From an uncultured Phocaeicola sp. (lineage in GTDB: Bacteria > Bacteroidota > Bacteroidia > Bacteroidales > Bacteroidaceae): a DNA stretch of 32,045 nt. This document shows positions 7,567 through 15,296 of the stretch, one piece after another. The translations under genes were made by a program, and so were the position numbers. The DNA lies in contig CALUJS010000031.1 of NCBI GenBank assembly GCA_944321015.1, positions 1-32,045 of the forward strand, given 5' to 3'. The notes beneath the pieces are model-generated. The model was given only the letters and a program-made list of their open reading frames with translations. It was not told the DNA's origin and did not search any database. The first letter of the stretch is position 1. Each line of letters begins with the position of its first letter.

Positions 7567-9036
7567 ATGAAAAAGCTATTATTACTTGTTATAGGATTTA
7601 CGCTTGTTACTACTTCGTGCGATGATTTCTTGACCGAGAATCCCAAGCACGAACAAGTTCTCGACAATGTTGTCACTGATTACCAGTCGGCACAAAACAT
7701 AGTAAATGGGGTCTATTCCACATATGAAGGCGCTTCCTATTTGGGCGGCTATCTGCAGGCGCTTATGCTGGGCGGACAGGCCGGATTGTGGAACTACTGG
7801 GACAATCCCTTTTATCTGATGACCTATCGGCAGGGTAACACGTCCGATTATTACAGCCCTACCGTGTGGCAGGACATTTACTCGTGCATCAATGCGGCCA
7901 ATGCAGCCATCGCCGGCATTACGCCGCTCGACGACGCCTTGTTTCCTTCGCCTGAAGCAAAGGAAGAGCTGATAGCCGAGGCACGTTGTTTCCGTGGTTT
8001 CATGAACTTGTATCTGGTGTGGTTCTTCAGTCGCTGGTTCGACGATGCCGATTCTCCTTATGGCATCATCTACCGTGACCAACCGGCCAATCTGGCCAAT
8101 CTGATGCAAGGACGGCTCACCGTGGGCGAGAGCTATCAGAAGGTTCTCGACGACCTGACCTATGCCGAACAGCATTTGGGCGATTACGAGTCGGCCCGCT
8201 ATGTGTCCAAGCAGTTTGCCCAAGTGTTGCACGCCAAGCTGTTGCTGGTGCGCGGATGGGAGGGCGACTATGCCGAAGCGTTGAAAATCGTGGAGGACGT
8301 GATGGCGACTGCGCCTGCCACGTTTGCCATGGAGAGCGACATCACCCAGCTCTACGATAAGGCTTGGGACTCCAACGAAGTGCTTTTTGCCCGCTATGTG
8401 GGCGACCTCACCGAAAGAGGTTCTACCGGTATGAGCGTGGACTATTGCTATTCGGCCGGTTTGTATGACGTGACGGAATTTACCGACATTCCCACGGCAT
8501 GGCTGAAGGCCGATCCCCGTTATGCGTATATCGTTGGCGAAGCTTACGGTCCGCAACAATGGCAGGTAGATGCCGGCAGGAAAGAGGATGAAGTGCTTAT
8601 CAAACTTTATCGGGGCGGTAACGGAATGGATCCCTATGGGAAATATTGCACCTATGTGTTCCGTTATCCGGAGCTTTACCTGATGAAAGCCGAACTCCTG
8701 GCGCGTACCAACCCCGGCGACATTGCGGGAGCCTTGGCACCGCTCAATGAGATGCGCGCACGCTATACCGTGCCGAAACTGGAACCGGTGTCGGCCACGA
8801 CCTACCAGCAGCTGATGGATGCCATCTTCAAGGAATATGTCGTTACGCTGTTCCTCGAAAACGAAACCGAATGGTTTGCCTCCATCCGCTTCACCACATC
8901 CGAGGGCACTACCTGGCTGAAGGAGCTGAAGGGGACTGAGATAAACTACACCGAAGACCAGTATTGCTGGCCCATTCCCGAGGATGAAATCAAGGCGCAT
9001 GATAACCCCATCGCGCAGAATCCGGGCCTCGAATGA
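7567..9036 (+). CDS. susD-like: SusD/RagB-family surface lipoprotein
   Basis: This 489-residue lipoprotein should cap the SusC channel at the cell surface and capture its ligand. The signal peptide ends in a lipobox with Cys18 (TTSC), followed by acidic residues (DDF) typical of surface export in Bacteroidetes. The N-terminal SusD-like domain has the expected helical repeats, including the segment IAEARCFRGFMNLYLVWFF near 145, which matches the family's AEARFLRAYYY motif. The C-terminal half contains FRYPELYLMKAELLART and ends at NPGLE. It begins 9 bp after the SusC stop, so the pair is co-transcribed. There is no neighbouring glycan-degrading enzyme, so the ligand could be a glycan, glycopeptide or other nutrient. 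Confidence 0.95.
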   Translation: MKKLLLLVIGFTLVTTSCDDFLTENPKHEQVLDNVVTDYQSAQNIVNGVYSTYEGASYLGGYLQALMLGGQAGLWNYWDNPFYLMTYRQGNTSDYYSPTVWQDIYSCINAANAAIAGITPLDDALFPSPEAKEELIAEARCFRGFMNLYLVWFFSRWFDDADSPYGIIYRDQPANLANLMQGRLTVGESYQKVLDDLTYAEQHLGDYESARYVSKQFAQVLHAKLLLVRGWEGDYAEALKIVEDVMATAPATFAMESDITQLYDKAWDSNEVLFARYVGDLTERGSTGMSVDYCYSAGLYDVTEFTDIPTAWLKADPRYAYIVGEAYGPQQWQVDAGRKEDEVLIKLYRGGNGMDPYGKYCTYVFRYPELYLMKAELLARTNPGDIAGALAPLNEMRARYTVPKLEPVSATTYQQLMDAIFKEYVVTLFLENETEWFASIRFTTSEGTTWLKELKGTEINYTEDQYCWPIPEDEIKAHDNPIAQNPGLE

Positions 9037-9070
9037 CATTCTTGTATCCAAATCAAAGACTAACGATATT

Positions 9071-9898
9071 ATGATGAAGAAATTATTACCAGCCGTTCTT
9101 TTGATGGCAACCCTGGGCGCATGTGATGACGACCTCGACCTCCGTGTGCCTTATCCTGACAATATCACGCTGAACGAACTTGCTCTCGACGATTTTACCC
9201 ATGAAGTTCCCGATGGCGGTTTTGAATCGCAAGGCATACATTTCAACACGGTGCGCGGTGCCGATGGCCAGCTCGAAGGCGGCTTCTGCTACAGCAACCG
9301 TTCGATGCGCTCGTTCGTCAGCAGCGAGCAGGAGCTCGACCTCATTCGTTATAGCGTGTGGACATCCAGGCCCAATCAGACGGAAGTCTATGCCGTGGCC
9401 CACGTCGTGGACGATGAGGCTTACTTTACCTTGGAGACGCCCTCTGTCGTGGAGTATATTCTTGTGGCAAATACCTCATGGGCCTATCTGGCCATGAACT
9501 ATGGCGACAAGTATTGTGAAATCGACGAGGACAGCGGCGAGGAGATACCCGTGAAGAATCCCAATGTGCCCAGCGAACCGATGGGCATCTGGTTGACCTA
9601 CGTCCCCGGCGGCGTGCGCAAGTTCTCCGATGAGAACAAAGATTACTTCCGTCTTACCGCGACGGGATACAGCGGCGGCCGGGAAACCGGCACGGTGACG
9701 TTTGACCTGGCTTGCAAAGGCGCGAATGCCGAGAATCCGAAGTGGAGCTACATCGTCACCGAATGGACACGTATGGATCTTGCATCCCTTGGCGTGGTGG
9801 ACAAGGTGGTGTTCCATCTTGACTCATCCGACAAGGATGCGCAAGACCGCATGCGTACTCCGGCATGGTTTTGCCTTGACGGCATCCAGTTGCAATGA
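9071..9898 (+). CDS. DUF4465-like lipoprotein
   Basis: The product is a 275-residue exported lipoprotein. The start is ATG 9071 (MMKK). The frame extends upstream into the SusD gene, but that part lacks a signal peptide. A hydrophobic stretch and lipobox LGAC put the lipidated Cys at residue 18, followed by acidic residues DDD, a surface-export hint. The body has GGFCYSNRSMRS, a serine/aromatic-rich beta pattern, and a C-terminal WFCLDGIQL; this agrees with my recollection of DUF4465 proteins, which are beta-sandwich-like and often encoded with TonB-dependent receptors. It lies 34 bp after SusD and is likely the third subunit of the uptake system, binding ligand at the surface (inference). 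A long hairpin follows at 9989-10038. Confidence 0.6.
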   Translation: MMKKLLPAVLLMATLGACDDDLDLRVPYPDNITLNELALDDFTHEVPDGGFESQGIHFNTVRGADGQLEGGFCYSNRSMRSFVSSEQELDLIRYSVWTSRPNQTEVYAVAHVVDDEAYFTLETPSVVEYILVANTSWAYLAMNYGDKYCEIDEDSGEEIPVKNPNVPSEPMGIWLTYVPGGVRKFSDENKDYFRLTATGYSGGRETGTVTFDLACKGANAENPKWSYIVTEWTRMDLASLGVVDKVVFHLDSSDKDAQDRMRTPAWFCLDGIQLQ

Positions 9899-9988
9899 CG
9901 TGGGGCTGCCGGCATGACTTGACGTCGCGCGGATTTGCGCAAACAAACGCCCCTTGTGCGGTCTGACGGCCGATGGGGGGTTAATAAC

Positions 9989-10038
9989 AAGATGGCATGT
10001 GTGAATGGATTGTGACTATCCGTTTCGCATGCCATCTT
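9989..10038. terminator. Terminator-like hairpin after the SusCD operon
   Basis: Perfect 11-bp arms AAGATGGCATG (9989-9999) and CATGCCATCTT (10028-10038) are separated by a 28-nt loop and followed by a short T-rich stretch (TATGTT). It lies 90 bp past the last gene of the operon. The weak T-tract makes it less certain than the hairpin after htrA. Confidence 0.6.
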
Positions 10039-10114
10039 TATGTTCTGTATCCCAAGGGCATTGACATGTTGCCCGGCACGCTTCCCGCTCGGGATTTGTG
10101 CGTCGTGAAGCCCT

Positions 10115-10215
10115 TCTATTTCCGGGCGTGAGCGTACATATGTCCGCTTGCGGGCGTCCATATTCTCGCTCGTGAGCCTCCATATTCCCGCTCGCGAGCC
10201 GTCATATGTCCGGAT
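10115..10215. repeat. 22-bp phased palindromic repeat array 2
   Basis: CATAT cores lie at 10137, 10159, 10181 and 10203, each exactly 22 bp apart, with a degenerate unit just upstream near 10116. GC-rich linkers read CCGCTTGCGG, GCTCGTGAGC and GCTCGCGAGC, all self-complementary around their centres. The array sits between the SusCD terminator and the cardiolipin synthase promoter. Confidence 0.85.
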
Positions 10216-10242
10216 AACCCTTGTCTTTATCTCCCAAAGCGA

Positions 10243-10274
10243 TTTGGGCTTATCAGTTTATATTCGTACATTTG
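10243..10274 (+). promoter_or_regulatory. Promoter of the cardiolipin synthase gene
   Basis: TTTG (10243-10246) and TACATTTG (10267-10274) are spaced by 20 bp and match the Bacteroidetes consensus. The predicted start of transcription near 10280 leaves a leader of about 25 nt before ATG 10305. Confidence 0.7.
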
Positions 10275-10304
10275 CTTGTGTAAAATTATTCATCTGTCGT
10301 TCGT

Positions 10305-11741
10305 ATGGGATGGGATTTCTTGCTACACGAGGTATTCCTTGCCGTTCTGGGAATAGCCTATTTGATTCTGGTAGTCAGCACGGTGCTGGTTGTCGTGCTG
10401 GGCAATCGCAACCCGGTGCGTGCCATGTCGTGGGTCGTGGTGTTGCTGTTTTTGCCCATTGTCGGCCTGGCGCTTTATTTCTTTTTCGGGCGCAACACCC
10501 GTCGCGAGCGTCTCATCAGCCGGAAGGCGATAAGCCGCATCAGCCGCAAGTCGTTGCAGGCATACGTCAGGCAGGAAGCTTTCAATCCTCCTCCCCAATA
10601 CGCCTCGCTGGTCAATCTGTTTCGTTCGCTCAATAAAGCCCTGCCTTTCGACGGAAACGGGATAACGTATTATGCCGACGGGTATGCCATGCTCCGTTCG
10701 CTGATGGGCGCCATTGCCCGTGCGGAGCACCATATTCATTTGGAATTCTATATCTTCGAGGATGATGCCGTGGGGCGTTTGGTGCGCGACATGTTGATAG
10801 ACAAGGTGAAGCGGGGTGTTGAGGTGCGCTTGCTGTATGATGACGTAGGGTGTTGGAACGTGCCCAACGGCTTTTATGACCGGATGCGCAGTGAAGGCAT
10901 CGAGGTGAGAGGTTTCCTGAAGGTGCGTTTCCCCTTGTTTACAAGCAAAGTCAATTATCGCAACCACCGCAAGATTGCCGTCATCGACGGTCGGGTGGGA
11001 TTCATCGGCGGCATGAACATTGCCGAACGCTATTTGAAGGGGGTGAGCTTCGGCGTGTGGCGTGACACGCACATGAGGATAGAAGGTCCTGCCGTATACG
11101 GCCTGCAGAGTAACTTTCTGATGGACTGGTTCTTTGTGGAGAACTCCCTGCTTACGGCCTCCAAATACTATCCGTCGGTGGAGTCTGCGGGGACGGCCTT
11201 GGTGCAGATTGTCTCATCGGAACCGGTGGGAGAGTGGCGGGCCATCATGCAGGGGCTGGTGCTTGCCATCGTCAATGCCAAGCGCTATTTCTACGTTCAG
11301 ACGCCCTATTTCATGCCCACCGAGCCGATATTGTCGGCTTTGCAGACGGCTGCCCTGGCCGGGGTCGACATACGGCTGATGTTGCCGGCAAGGTCTGACA
11401 GCCTGCTGACTCATCTGGGCTCGATGTCCTACATCGTAGATGTGCTGAAAGCGGGTGTGAAGGTGTATTTATATGACAAGGGCTTCCTGCACTCGAAGCT
11501 GATGGTGTCCGACGACTGCCTGTCTACCGTGGGGTCTACCAACATGGATTTCCGCAGCTTTGAGCACAATTTTGAAATCAACGCCTTTGTTTACGATGAA
11601 CAGGCGGCATTGCATGCCAAGGAGCTGTTTCTGGCCGACCTGTGCGAGTGTCGGCAGGTGCGTTTGAAGGAATGGAAAAGCCGCCCGTTCGTCGAGAAGT
11701 TCAAGGAGTCGGTGGTTCGGCTGTTGTCGCCGCTGCTCTGA
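10305..11741 (+). CDS. cls: Cardiolipin synthase (phospholipase D family)
   Basis: This membrane-bound enzyme of 478 residues condenses two phosphatidylglycerol molecules, or PG and another phospholipid, to cardiolipin. Two N-terminal membrane helices (about 10-32 and 41-61) form the PLDNF-type anchor. Two HKD catalytic motifs are intact: His221-Lys223-Asp228 in NHRKIAVIDGRVGFIGGMN, and His396-Lys398-Asp403 in HSKLMVSDDCLSTVGSTN. Length is normal for ClsA-type enzymes. The gene has its own promoter. Its last 41 bp overlap the 3' end of the convergent rsmD gene, and no terminator is visible between them. Confidence 0.93.
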   Translation: MGWDFLLHEVFLAVLGIAYLILVVSTVLVVVLGNRNPVRAMSWVVVLLFLPIVGLALYFFFGRNTRRERLISRKAISRISRKSLQAYVRQEAFNPPPQYASLVNLFRSLNKALPFDGNGITYYADGYAMLRSLMGAIARAEHHIHLEFYIFEDDAVGRLVRDMLIDKVKRGVEVRLLYDDVGCWNVPNGFYDRMRSEGIEVRGFLKVRFPLFTSKVNYRNHRKIAVIDGRVGFIGGMNIAERYLKGVSFGVWRDTHMRIEGPAVYGLQSNFLMDWFFVENSLLTASKYYPSVESAGTALVQIVSSEPVGEWRAIMQGLVLAIVNAKRYFYVQTPYFMPTEPILSALQTAALAGVDIRLMLPARSDSLLTHLGSMSYIVDVLKAGVKVYLYDKGFLHSKLMVSDDCLSTVGSTNMDFRSFEHNFEINAFVYDEQAALHAKELFLADLCECRQVRLKEWKSRPFVEKFKESVVRLLSPLL

Positions 11742-12267
11742 AAAGCGAGAAGTTCACACTCCCGTAGTGGCGGTGCTCGACGAAATGCGGATTGTCTTCA
11801 AAGTGATGGTCTTTGCCGTGTTCCAGCACGAACAGGCCGTCGTCTTTCAGCAGTCCGTGCCGGAACACCAGGTCGGGTATCTCGCCCAGATTGGGCAGCG
11901 CATAGGGAGGATCGGCAAAAATGAAGTCAAACCGCTCGCTGCACCGTTCCATGAAACGGAACGCATCGCCCCGCACGGGAATGCATTTGTCGGTATTCAC
12001 CTCTTTCATTATCTTGCAGATGAAGGCGTAGTGTTGCGGGTCTTTCTCTACGGATATCACCTTGTCGCAGCCGCGCGACACCAGTTCGATGCTGATGCTT
12101 CCCGTTCCGGCAAACAAGTCCAGTGCCGACACGCCATCGGCAAAATCCAGATAATTGCCGAGCACGTTGAACAGGTTTTCCTTGGCGAAATCGGTTGTGG
12201 GACGCGCTTTGAAGGTGTGGGGCACGTCGAATCTTCTTCTTTTGTATATTCCGCTGATTACTCTCAT
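11701..12267 (-). CDS. rsmD: 16S rRNA (guanine(966)-N(2))-methyltransferase RsmD
   Basis: This cytoplasmic SAM-dependent enzyme of 188 residues methylates N2 of G966 in 16S rRNA in the assembled small subunit. The N-terminus MRVISGIYKRRRF and RPTTDFAKENLFNVL is typical. The SAM loop DLFAGTGS starts at residue 50, and the catalytic DPPY is at 119-122. The start at 12267 gives the canonical MRVISG beginning. It follows DUF3822 by 39 bp and is probably in the same transcript. The C-terminal tail overlaps cls on the opposite strand by 41 bp, and the last dozen residues (AAATTAEPPTP) are low complexity. Confidence 0.93.
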   Translation of the reverse strand: MRVISGIYKRRRFDVPHTFKARPTTDFAKENLFNVLGNYLDFADGVSALDLFAGTGSISIELVSRGCDKVISVEKDPQHYAFICKIMKEVNTDKCIPVRGDAFRFMERCSERFDFIFADPPYALPNLGEIPDLVFRHGLLKDDGLFVLEHGKDHHFEDNPHFVEHRHYGSVNFSLFRAAATTAEPPTP

Positions 12268-12306
12268 GTCGTGTGGTGTTGTATATGGATTGATGGTTTT
12301 ATGCTT

Positions 12307-13131
12307 TTATGCTTGGATATGGAATGACGCCTGTATCTCAAAGTCGATGTCGGCCTTGGCGTATTCGGTACGTTTGAATTCCGCTGCGGGATGTATGACG
12401 GCCACTTGTGCCACAAAGCGTTGCAATTCCTTCAGCGTGCTGTCGCGGTCGGGTATGTGTTTGCCGATAAGGTACAGCTCGTCTTTTTTCTGGTCGAATC
12501 CCAACTGTTGCCAGATGTAGAGCGCATAGTAGAGCAGGTCGTTGCCTTGCGTACAACGGAACGAGTTGTTCAGCAGGAACCGTCCGGGCTCGTAGGCATA
12601 TACGTCCATCTGTCGTTCGTGACAGTGTACATACATCTTTCTCGACGTTCCTATCCGGCTGCGTGTGAGCAGATATTCCATGACCGGGACGGCTGCCGCC
12701 CGGATGTCGGCATCGGGGAACCGCTCCGACAGAAGCTGGCACAGCATGCGGTCCGGCGCATAAAGCAGCACCGGCGCATCCTGGGGGAGAGGGTGGCATA
12801 GCACGGTCCGGTAATCTTTTTTGGGCATGCAGCCGTAGTAGAGGGTTTCGGCCTGTCCGTCATCGAACAATTCTTTCGGTACGGCCACACACGGCAGGCC
12901 GGCTATCAGAATGTGCGTGCTGCGGTAAGTATGGCCCATGAAGGGATTGTCCTGCGATAGCGTCTTCAGGTTCACGGGCAGCGAATGGCGGCTGTCGGTG
13001 GGATAATCGGCATGGTAAAACGGGGGATTGCCCTCGGCGTCGTAGAGGGCAAACGTGAACCGTTCGGGGCTGATCCGCAGGGTGAGGTGGTAATGTCCTG
13101 TACGGTCAGGGTCAAAAAAGGCGTCGCTCAT
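12307..13131 (-). CDS. DUF3822 family protein
   Basis: The product is a soluble-looking protein of 274 residues without signal peptide or membrane segment. It opens with a beta-rich half resembling an ASKHA (actin-like ATPase) half-domain (HYHLTLRISPERFTFALYD), then has a second domain with MYVHCHERQMDVYAY and a C-terminal FKRTEYAKADIDFEIQA. This matches DUF3822, a Bacteroidetes family of unknown function that is commonly encoded directly upstream of rsmD, as here. The start ATG 13131 lies about 50 bp below a good minus-strand -7 element. A role linked to ribosome maturation is possible only by association. Confidence 0.7.
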   Translation of the reverse strand: MSDAFFDPDRTGHYHLTLRISPERFTFALYDAEGNPPFYHADYPTDSRHSLPVNLKTLSQDNPFMGHTYRSTHILIAGLPCVAVPKELFDDGQAETLYYGCMPKKDYRTVLCHPLPQDAPVLLYAPDRMLCQLLSERFPDADIRAAAVPVMEYLLTRSRIGTSRKMYVHCHERQMDVYAYEPGRFLLNNSFRCTQGNDLLYYALYIWQQLGFDQKKDELYLIGKHIPDRDSTLKELQRFVAQVAVIHPAAEFKRTEYAKADIDFEIQASFHIQA

Positions 13132-13152
13132 GTGCTTTTAGTGATGATATGT

Positions 13153-13183
13153 TTTGCGATGTATCGCATTTCGCTTACTTTCG
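13153..13183 (+). promoter_or_regulatory. Promoter of the helicase gene (divergent region)
   Basis: TTTG at 13153-13156 and TACTTTCG at 13176-13183 are 19 bp apart, one mismatch from the Bacteroidetes -7 consensus. The leader to ATG 13209 is about 20 nt. It overlaps the divergent DUF3822 promoter. Confidence 0.55.
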
Positions 13184-13188
13184 TGCTA

Positions 13189-13220
13189 CAAAAGTAATAT
13201 TAAAAAGAATGATAAACACC
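13189..13220 (-). promoter_or_regulatory. Promoter of the DUF3822-rsmD operon
   Basis: On the minus strand TACTTTTG (13196-13189) is a perfect -7 element. A T-rich segment about 20 bp upstream (GTGTTTATC, about 13221-13213) only partly matches TTTG. Transcription would begin near 13183. The -7 elements of both divergent promoters lie within about 20 bp. Confidence 0.55.
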
Positions 13221-14627
13221 TTCTTCGTAAAACAAATCGAGGCAAATCTGTCATTTCAGCCTACCGGAGAGCAGGCGCAGGTGCTGGAAGCCCTGGCCGA
13301 TTTCCTGACATCGCGCCGGTCGCAAGAGCTTTTTTTGCTGAAGGGGTATGCCGGAACGGGAAAGACCTCGTTGGTGGGTGCGCTGGTGAAAACACTTGAC
13401 GGCCTGCAACAAAAGGTGGTGTTGTTGGCGCCCACGGGACGTGCGGCAAAAGTCCTTTCCCGTTATGCCGGACACCCGGCCTACACGATACATAAGAAAA
13501 TCTATCGTCAGCGCACGTTCTCCAATGCGCTGGATAACTTTTCGCTTTCCGATAATCTGCATCAGCATACCCTGTTTCTGGTCGACGAGGCATCGATGAT
13601 AGCCAATGAGGCGCTTACCGGTGCCGGATTTGGCACGGGATGCCTGCTCGACGACTTGGTGCACTATGTTTATTCCGGAGAAGGTTGCCGCCTGCTGCTT
13701 GTTGGCGACACGGCACAGCTGCCGCCGGTGGGCGCGGAGGAGAGTCCGGCTCTGTCCGTCCCGATGCTGGAGGGATATGGCTTGCATGTGCGTGAAGTTT
13801 GTCTTACCCGGGTTGTGAGGCAGATGGAAGATTCCGGCATTTTGTTCAATGCCACCCGTTTGCGCAGTTACTTGGCCGACGAAACTTTTTTCGGCTTTCC
13901 CCAATTCCGCTTGAACGGTTTTGCCGACATACGCCGCATGCCGGGCGATGAGCTTATCGAGGCGCTTACCTCCAGCTACGACCGGGTGGGCATGGACGAG
14001 ACGATGGTGATATGCCGTTCCAACAAGCGCGCGAACCTATATAATATAGGTATACGCAATACGATTCTTTTCCGCGAGGAGGAGCTTTCCTCGGGTGACT
14101 GGTTGCTGATAGCCAAGAACAATTATTACTGGACGGAGGGGTGCAAGGAGGTGGAATTCATTGCCAACGGCGACATTGCCGTGGTGAAGCGGGTGCGCCG
14201 CACGCGTGAGATGTATGGTTTCCGCTTTGCCGACGTGCTCATGTCGTTTCCCGACTACGATGGTTGGGAGCTGGAGGCCACCGTGTTGCTGGACACGCTT
14301 CATTCCGACTATCCGGCTCTGTCGAAGGCTGAGAACGACCGCTTGTTTAATGCCGTGATGGAGGACTATGCCGACCTGCCGCGCAAAGGCGACCGCATGA
14401 AAAAGATAAAGTCGGATGCCTACTACAACGCCCTGCAGGTGAAGTACGCCTATGCCGTGACCTGCCACAAGGCGCAGGGCGGTCAGTGGAAGCACATCTA
14501 CCTTGACCAGGGTTTCCTGACGGAGGATATGATTACCCCCGACTATTTCCGTTGGCTCTACACCGCCTTCACCCGCGCCACGGAACAGCTTTATCTGGTA
14601 AACTGGACATCGGAGGAGCTGGAATAG
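13209..14627 (+). CDS. RecD/Dda-like superfamily 1B DNA helicase
   Basis: This is an ATP-dependent helicase of 472 residues, presumably 5'-3'. Motif I GYAGTGKTS (46-54), motif Ia LLAPTGRAA, motif II FLVDEASM (123-130), motif III GDTAQLPPVG (166-175), the segment LTRVVRQ (motif IV region) and a C-terminal UvrD_C_2-type block VTCHKAQGGQW plus LYTAFTRAT (motifs V/VI) are all visible. There are no RecD N-terminal domains, so it is compact like T4 Dda and probably acts alone in repair or fork processing. The frame extends upstream to 13149, but ATG 13209 (MINTFFVKQIEANL) lies after the promoter and gives the natural N-terminus. The DUF4375 gene follows 56 bp later. Confidence 0.85.
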   Translation: MINTFFVKQIEANLSFQPTGEQAQVLEALADFLTSRRSQELFLLKGYAGTGKTSLVGALVKTLDGLQQKVVLLAPTGRAAKVLSRYAGHPAYTIHKKIYRQRTFSNALDNFSLSDNLHQHTLFLVDEASMIANEALTGAGFGTGCLLDDLVHYVYSGEGCRLLLVGDTAQLPPVGAEESPALSVPMLEGYGLHVREVCLTRVVRQMEDSGILFNATRLRSYLADETFFGFPQFRLNGFADIRRMPGDELIEALTSSYDRVGMDETMVICRSNKRANLYNIGIRNTILFREEELSSGDWLLIAKNNYYWTEGCKEVEFIANGDIAVVKRVRRTREMYGFRFADVLMSFPDYDGWELEATVLLDTLHSDYPALSKAENDRLFNAVMEDYADLPRKGDRMKKIKSDAYYNALQVKYAYAVTCHKAQGGQWKHIYLDQGFLTEDMITPDYFRWLYTAFTRATEQLYLVNWTSEELE

Positions 14628-14683
14628 GGCTTTTCCTTATCGAAGATACTAATATACGAACAATTAAAAAGACGATTATACAA

Positions 14684-15199
14684 ATGGAAACAATCAGACC
14701 AATTCAAATTCCCGAAGAGAAAGTGATAGCCGCTGCCGGAGCCGGCATGGACGAGTTTCTCAAAGTGTTCACCGATGCCTATTGGGAGCGCCTGGGCGGC
14801 GAACTTACCGCCGAAACGATGCCCCGCCTGACGGGTGAACAACACGTGTTGCTCGGTTATCAAATCTTTCGCGACGAGGTGATGGAAGGAGGCTTCGTGC
14901 AACTCATTCAGAACGGATACGGCCCTTACATCTTCGAGAATCCGTTTGCCAAGGCCATGCGCCTTTTCGGCATGAAGGATTTTTCCAAGCTGATATACAA
15001 GGCTCGGAAAATATACGATGCCCATAAGGACGACCTTACGCGCGAGCGCACCGACGAGGAGTTTATGGCTATGTATGAACAATATGAAGGCTTTGACGAG
15101 CTGGAGGAGATTTTCATTGAAGAGGAGGAGGACCTTACCGCTACGCTGGCTCACTATGTGGACGAACACATAGAACAGTTTGCGGAGATAGTGAAGTAA
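14684..15199 (+). CDS. DUF4375 (DMP19-like) protein
   Basis: This 171-residue cytoplasmic protein has an acidic, helical C-terminus (ELEEIFIEEEEDL). The core segments VLLGYQIFRDEVMEGGFVQLIQNGYGPYIFENPF and FGMKDFSKLIYKARKIYD fit the DUF4375 family, named after a DNA-mimic protein (DMP19) in Neisseria that neutralises a transcription factor. Whether this member mimics DNA is not known, though its negative charge is suggestive. An in-frame extension to 14552 lies inside the helicase gene and lacks conserved features, so ATG 14684 (METIRPIQIPEEK) is used. It is probably co-transcribed with the helicase. Confidence 0.7.
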   Translation: METIRPIQIPEEKVIAAAGAGMDEFLKVFTDAYWERLGGELTAETMPRLTGEQHVLLGYQIFRDEVMEGGFVQLIQNGYGPYIFENPFAKAMRLFGMKDFSKLIYKARKIYDAHKDDLTRERTDEEFMAMYEQYEGFDELEEIFIEEEEDLTATLAHYVDEHIEQFAEIVK

Positions 15200-15214
15200 A
15201 AAAGGTGAGTGTGT

Positions 15215-15247
15215 ATTGTGTATATCAATAGGATTTCATTATATTTG
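15215..15247 (+). promoter_or_regulatory. Promoter upstream of the NigD-like gene
   Basis: ATTG (15215-15218) and TATATTTG (15240-15247) are 21 bp apart. The -7 element and following CCGCG are almost the same as in the susC promoter (TATATTTG then CCGCG at 4252-4264). The leader to ATG 15297 is about 45 nt. Confidence 0.6.
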
Positions 15248-15296
15248 CCGCGACTTAACTAAAACAAACTAACACTACTTTAATTTATTTGTGATT

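Larger units (their letters stand above)
9899..10304. other. Intergenic region between the SusCD operon and cardiolipin synthase
   Basis: About 400 bp without a gene. It contains, in order, a GC-rich segment with weak CCCC/GGGG pairing (about 9950-9980), the terminator-like hairpin at 9989-10038, repeat array 2 and the promoter of the cardiolipin synthase gene. The short frames read through the array change phase every 22 bp and do not look like genes. Confidence 0.8.

Noticed and set aside
7582..9051. Long antisense frame opposite the SusD gene
   Set aside because: SusD on the plus strand has a lipobox and family motifs; the antisense product is rich in His/Arg/Gly without recognisable domains, a shadow effect of codon bias.
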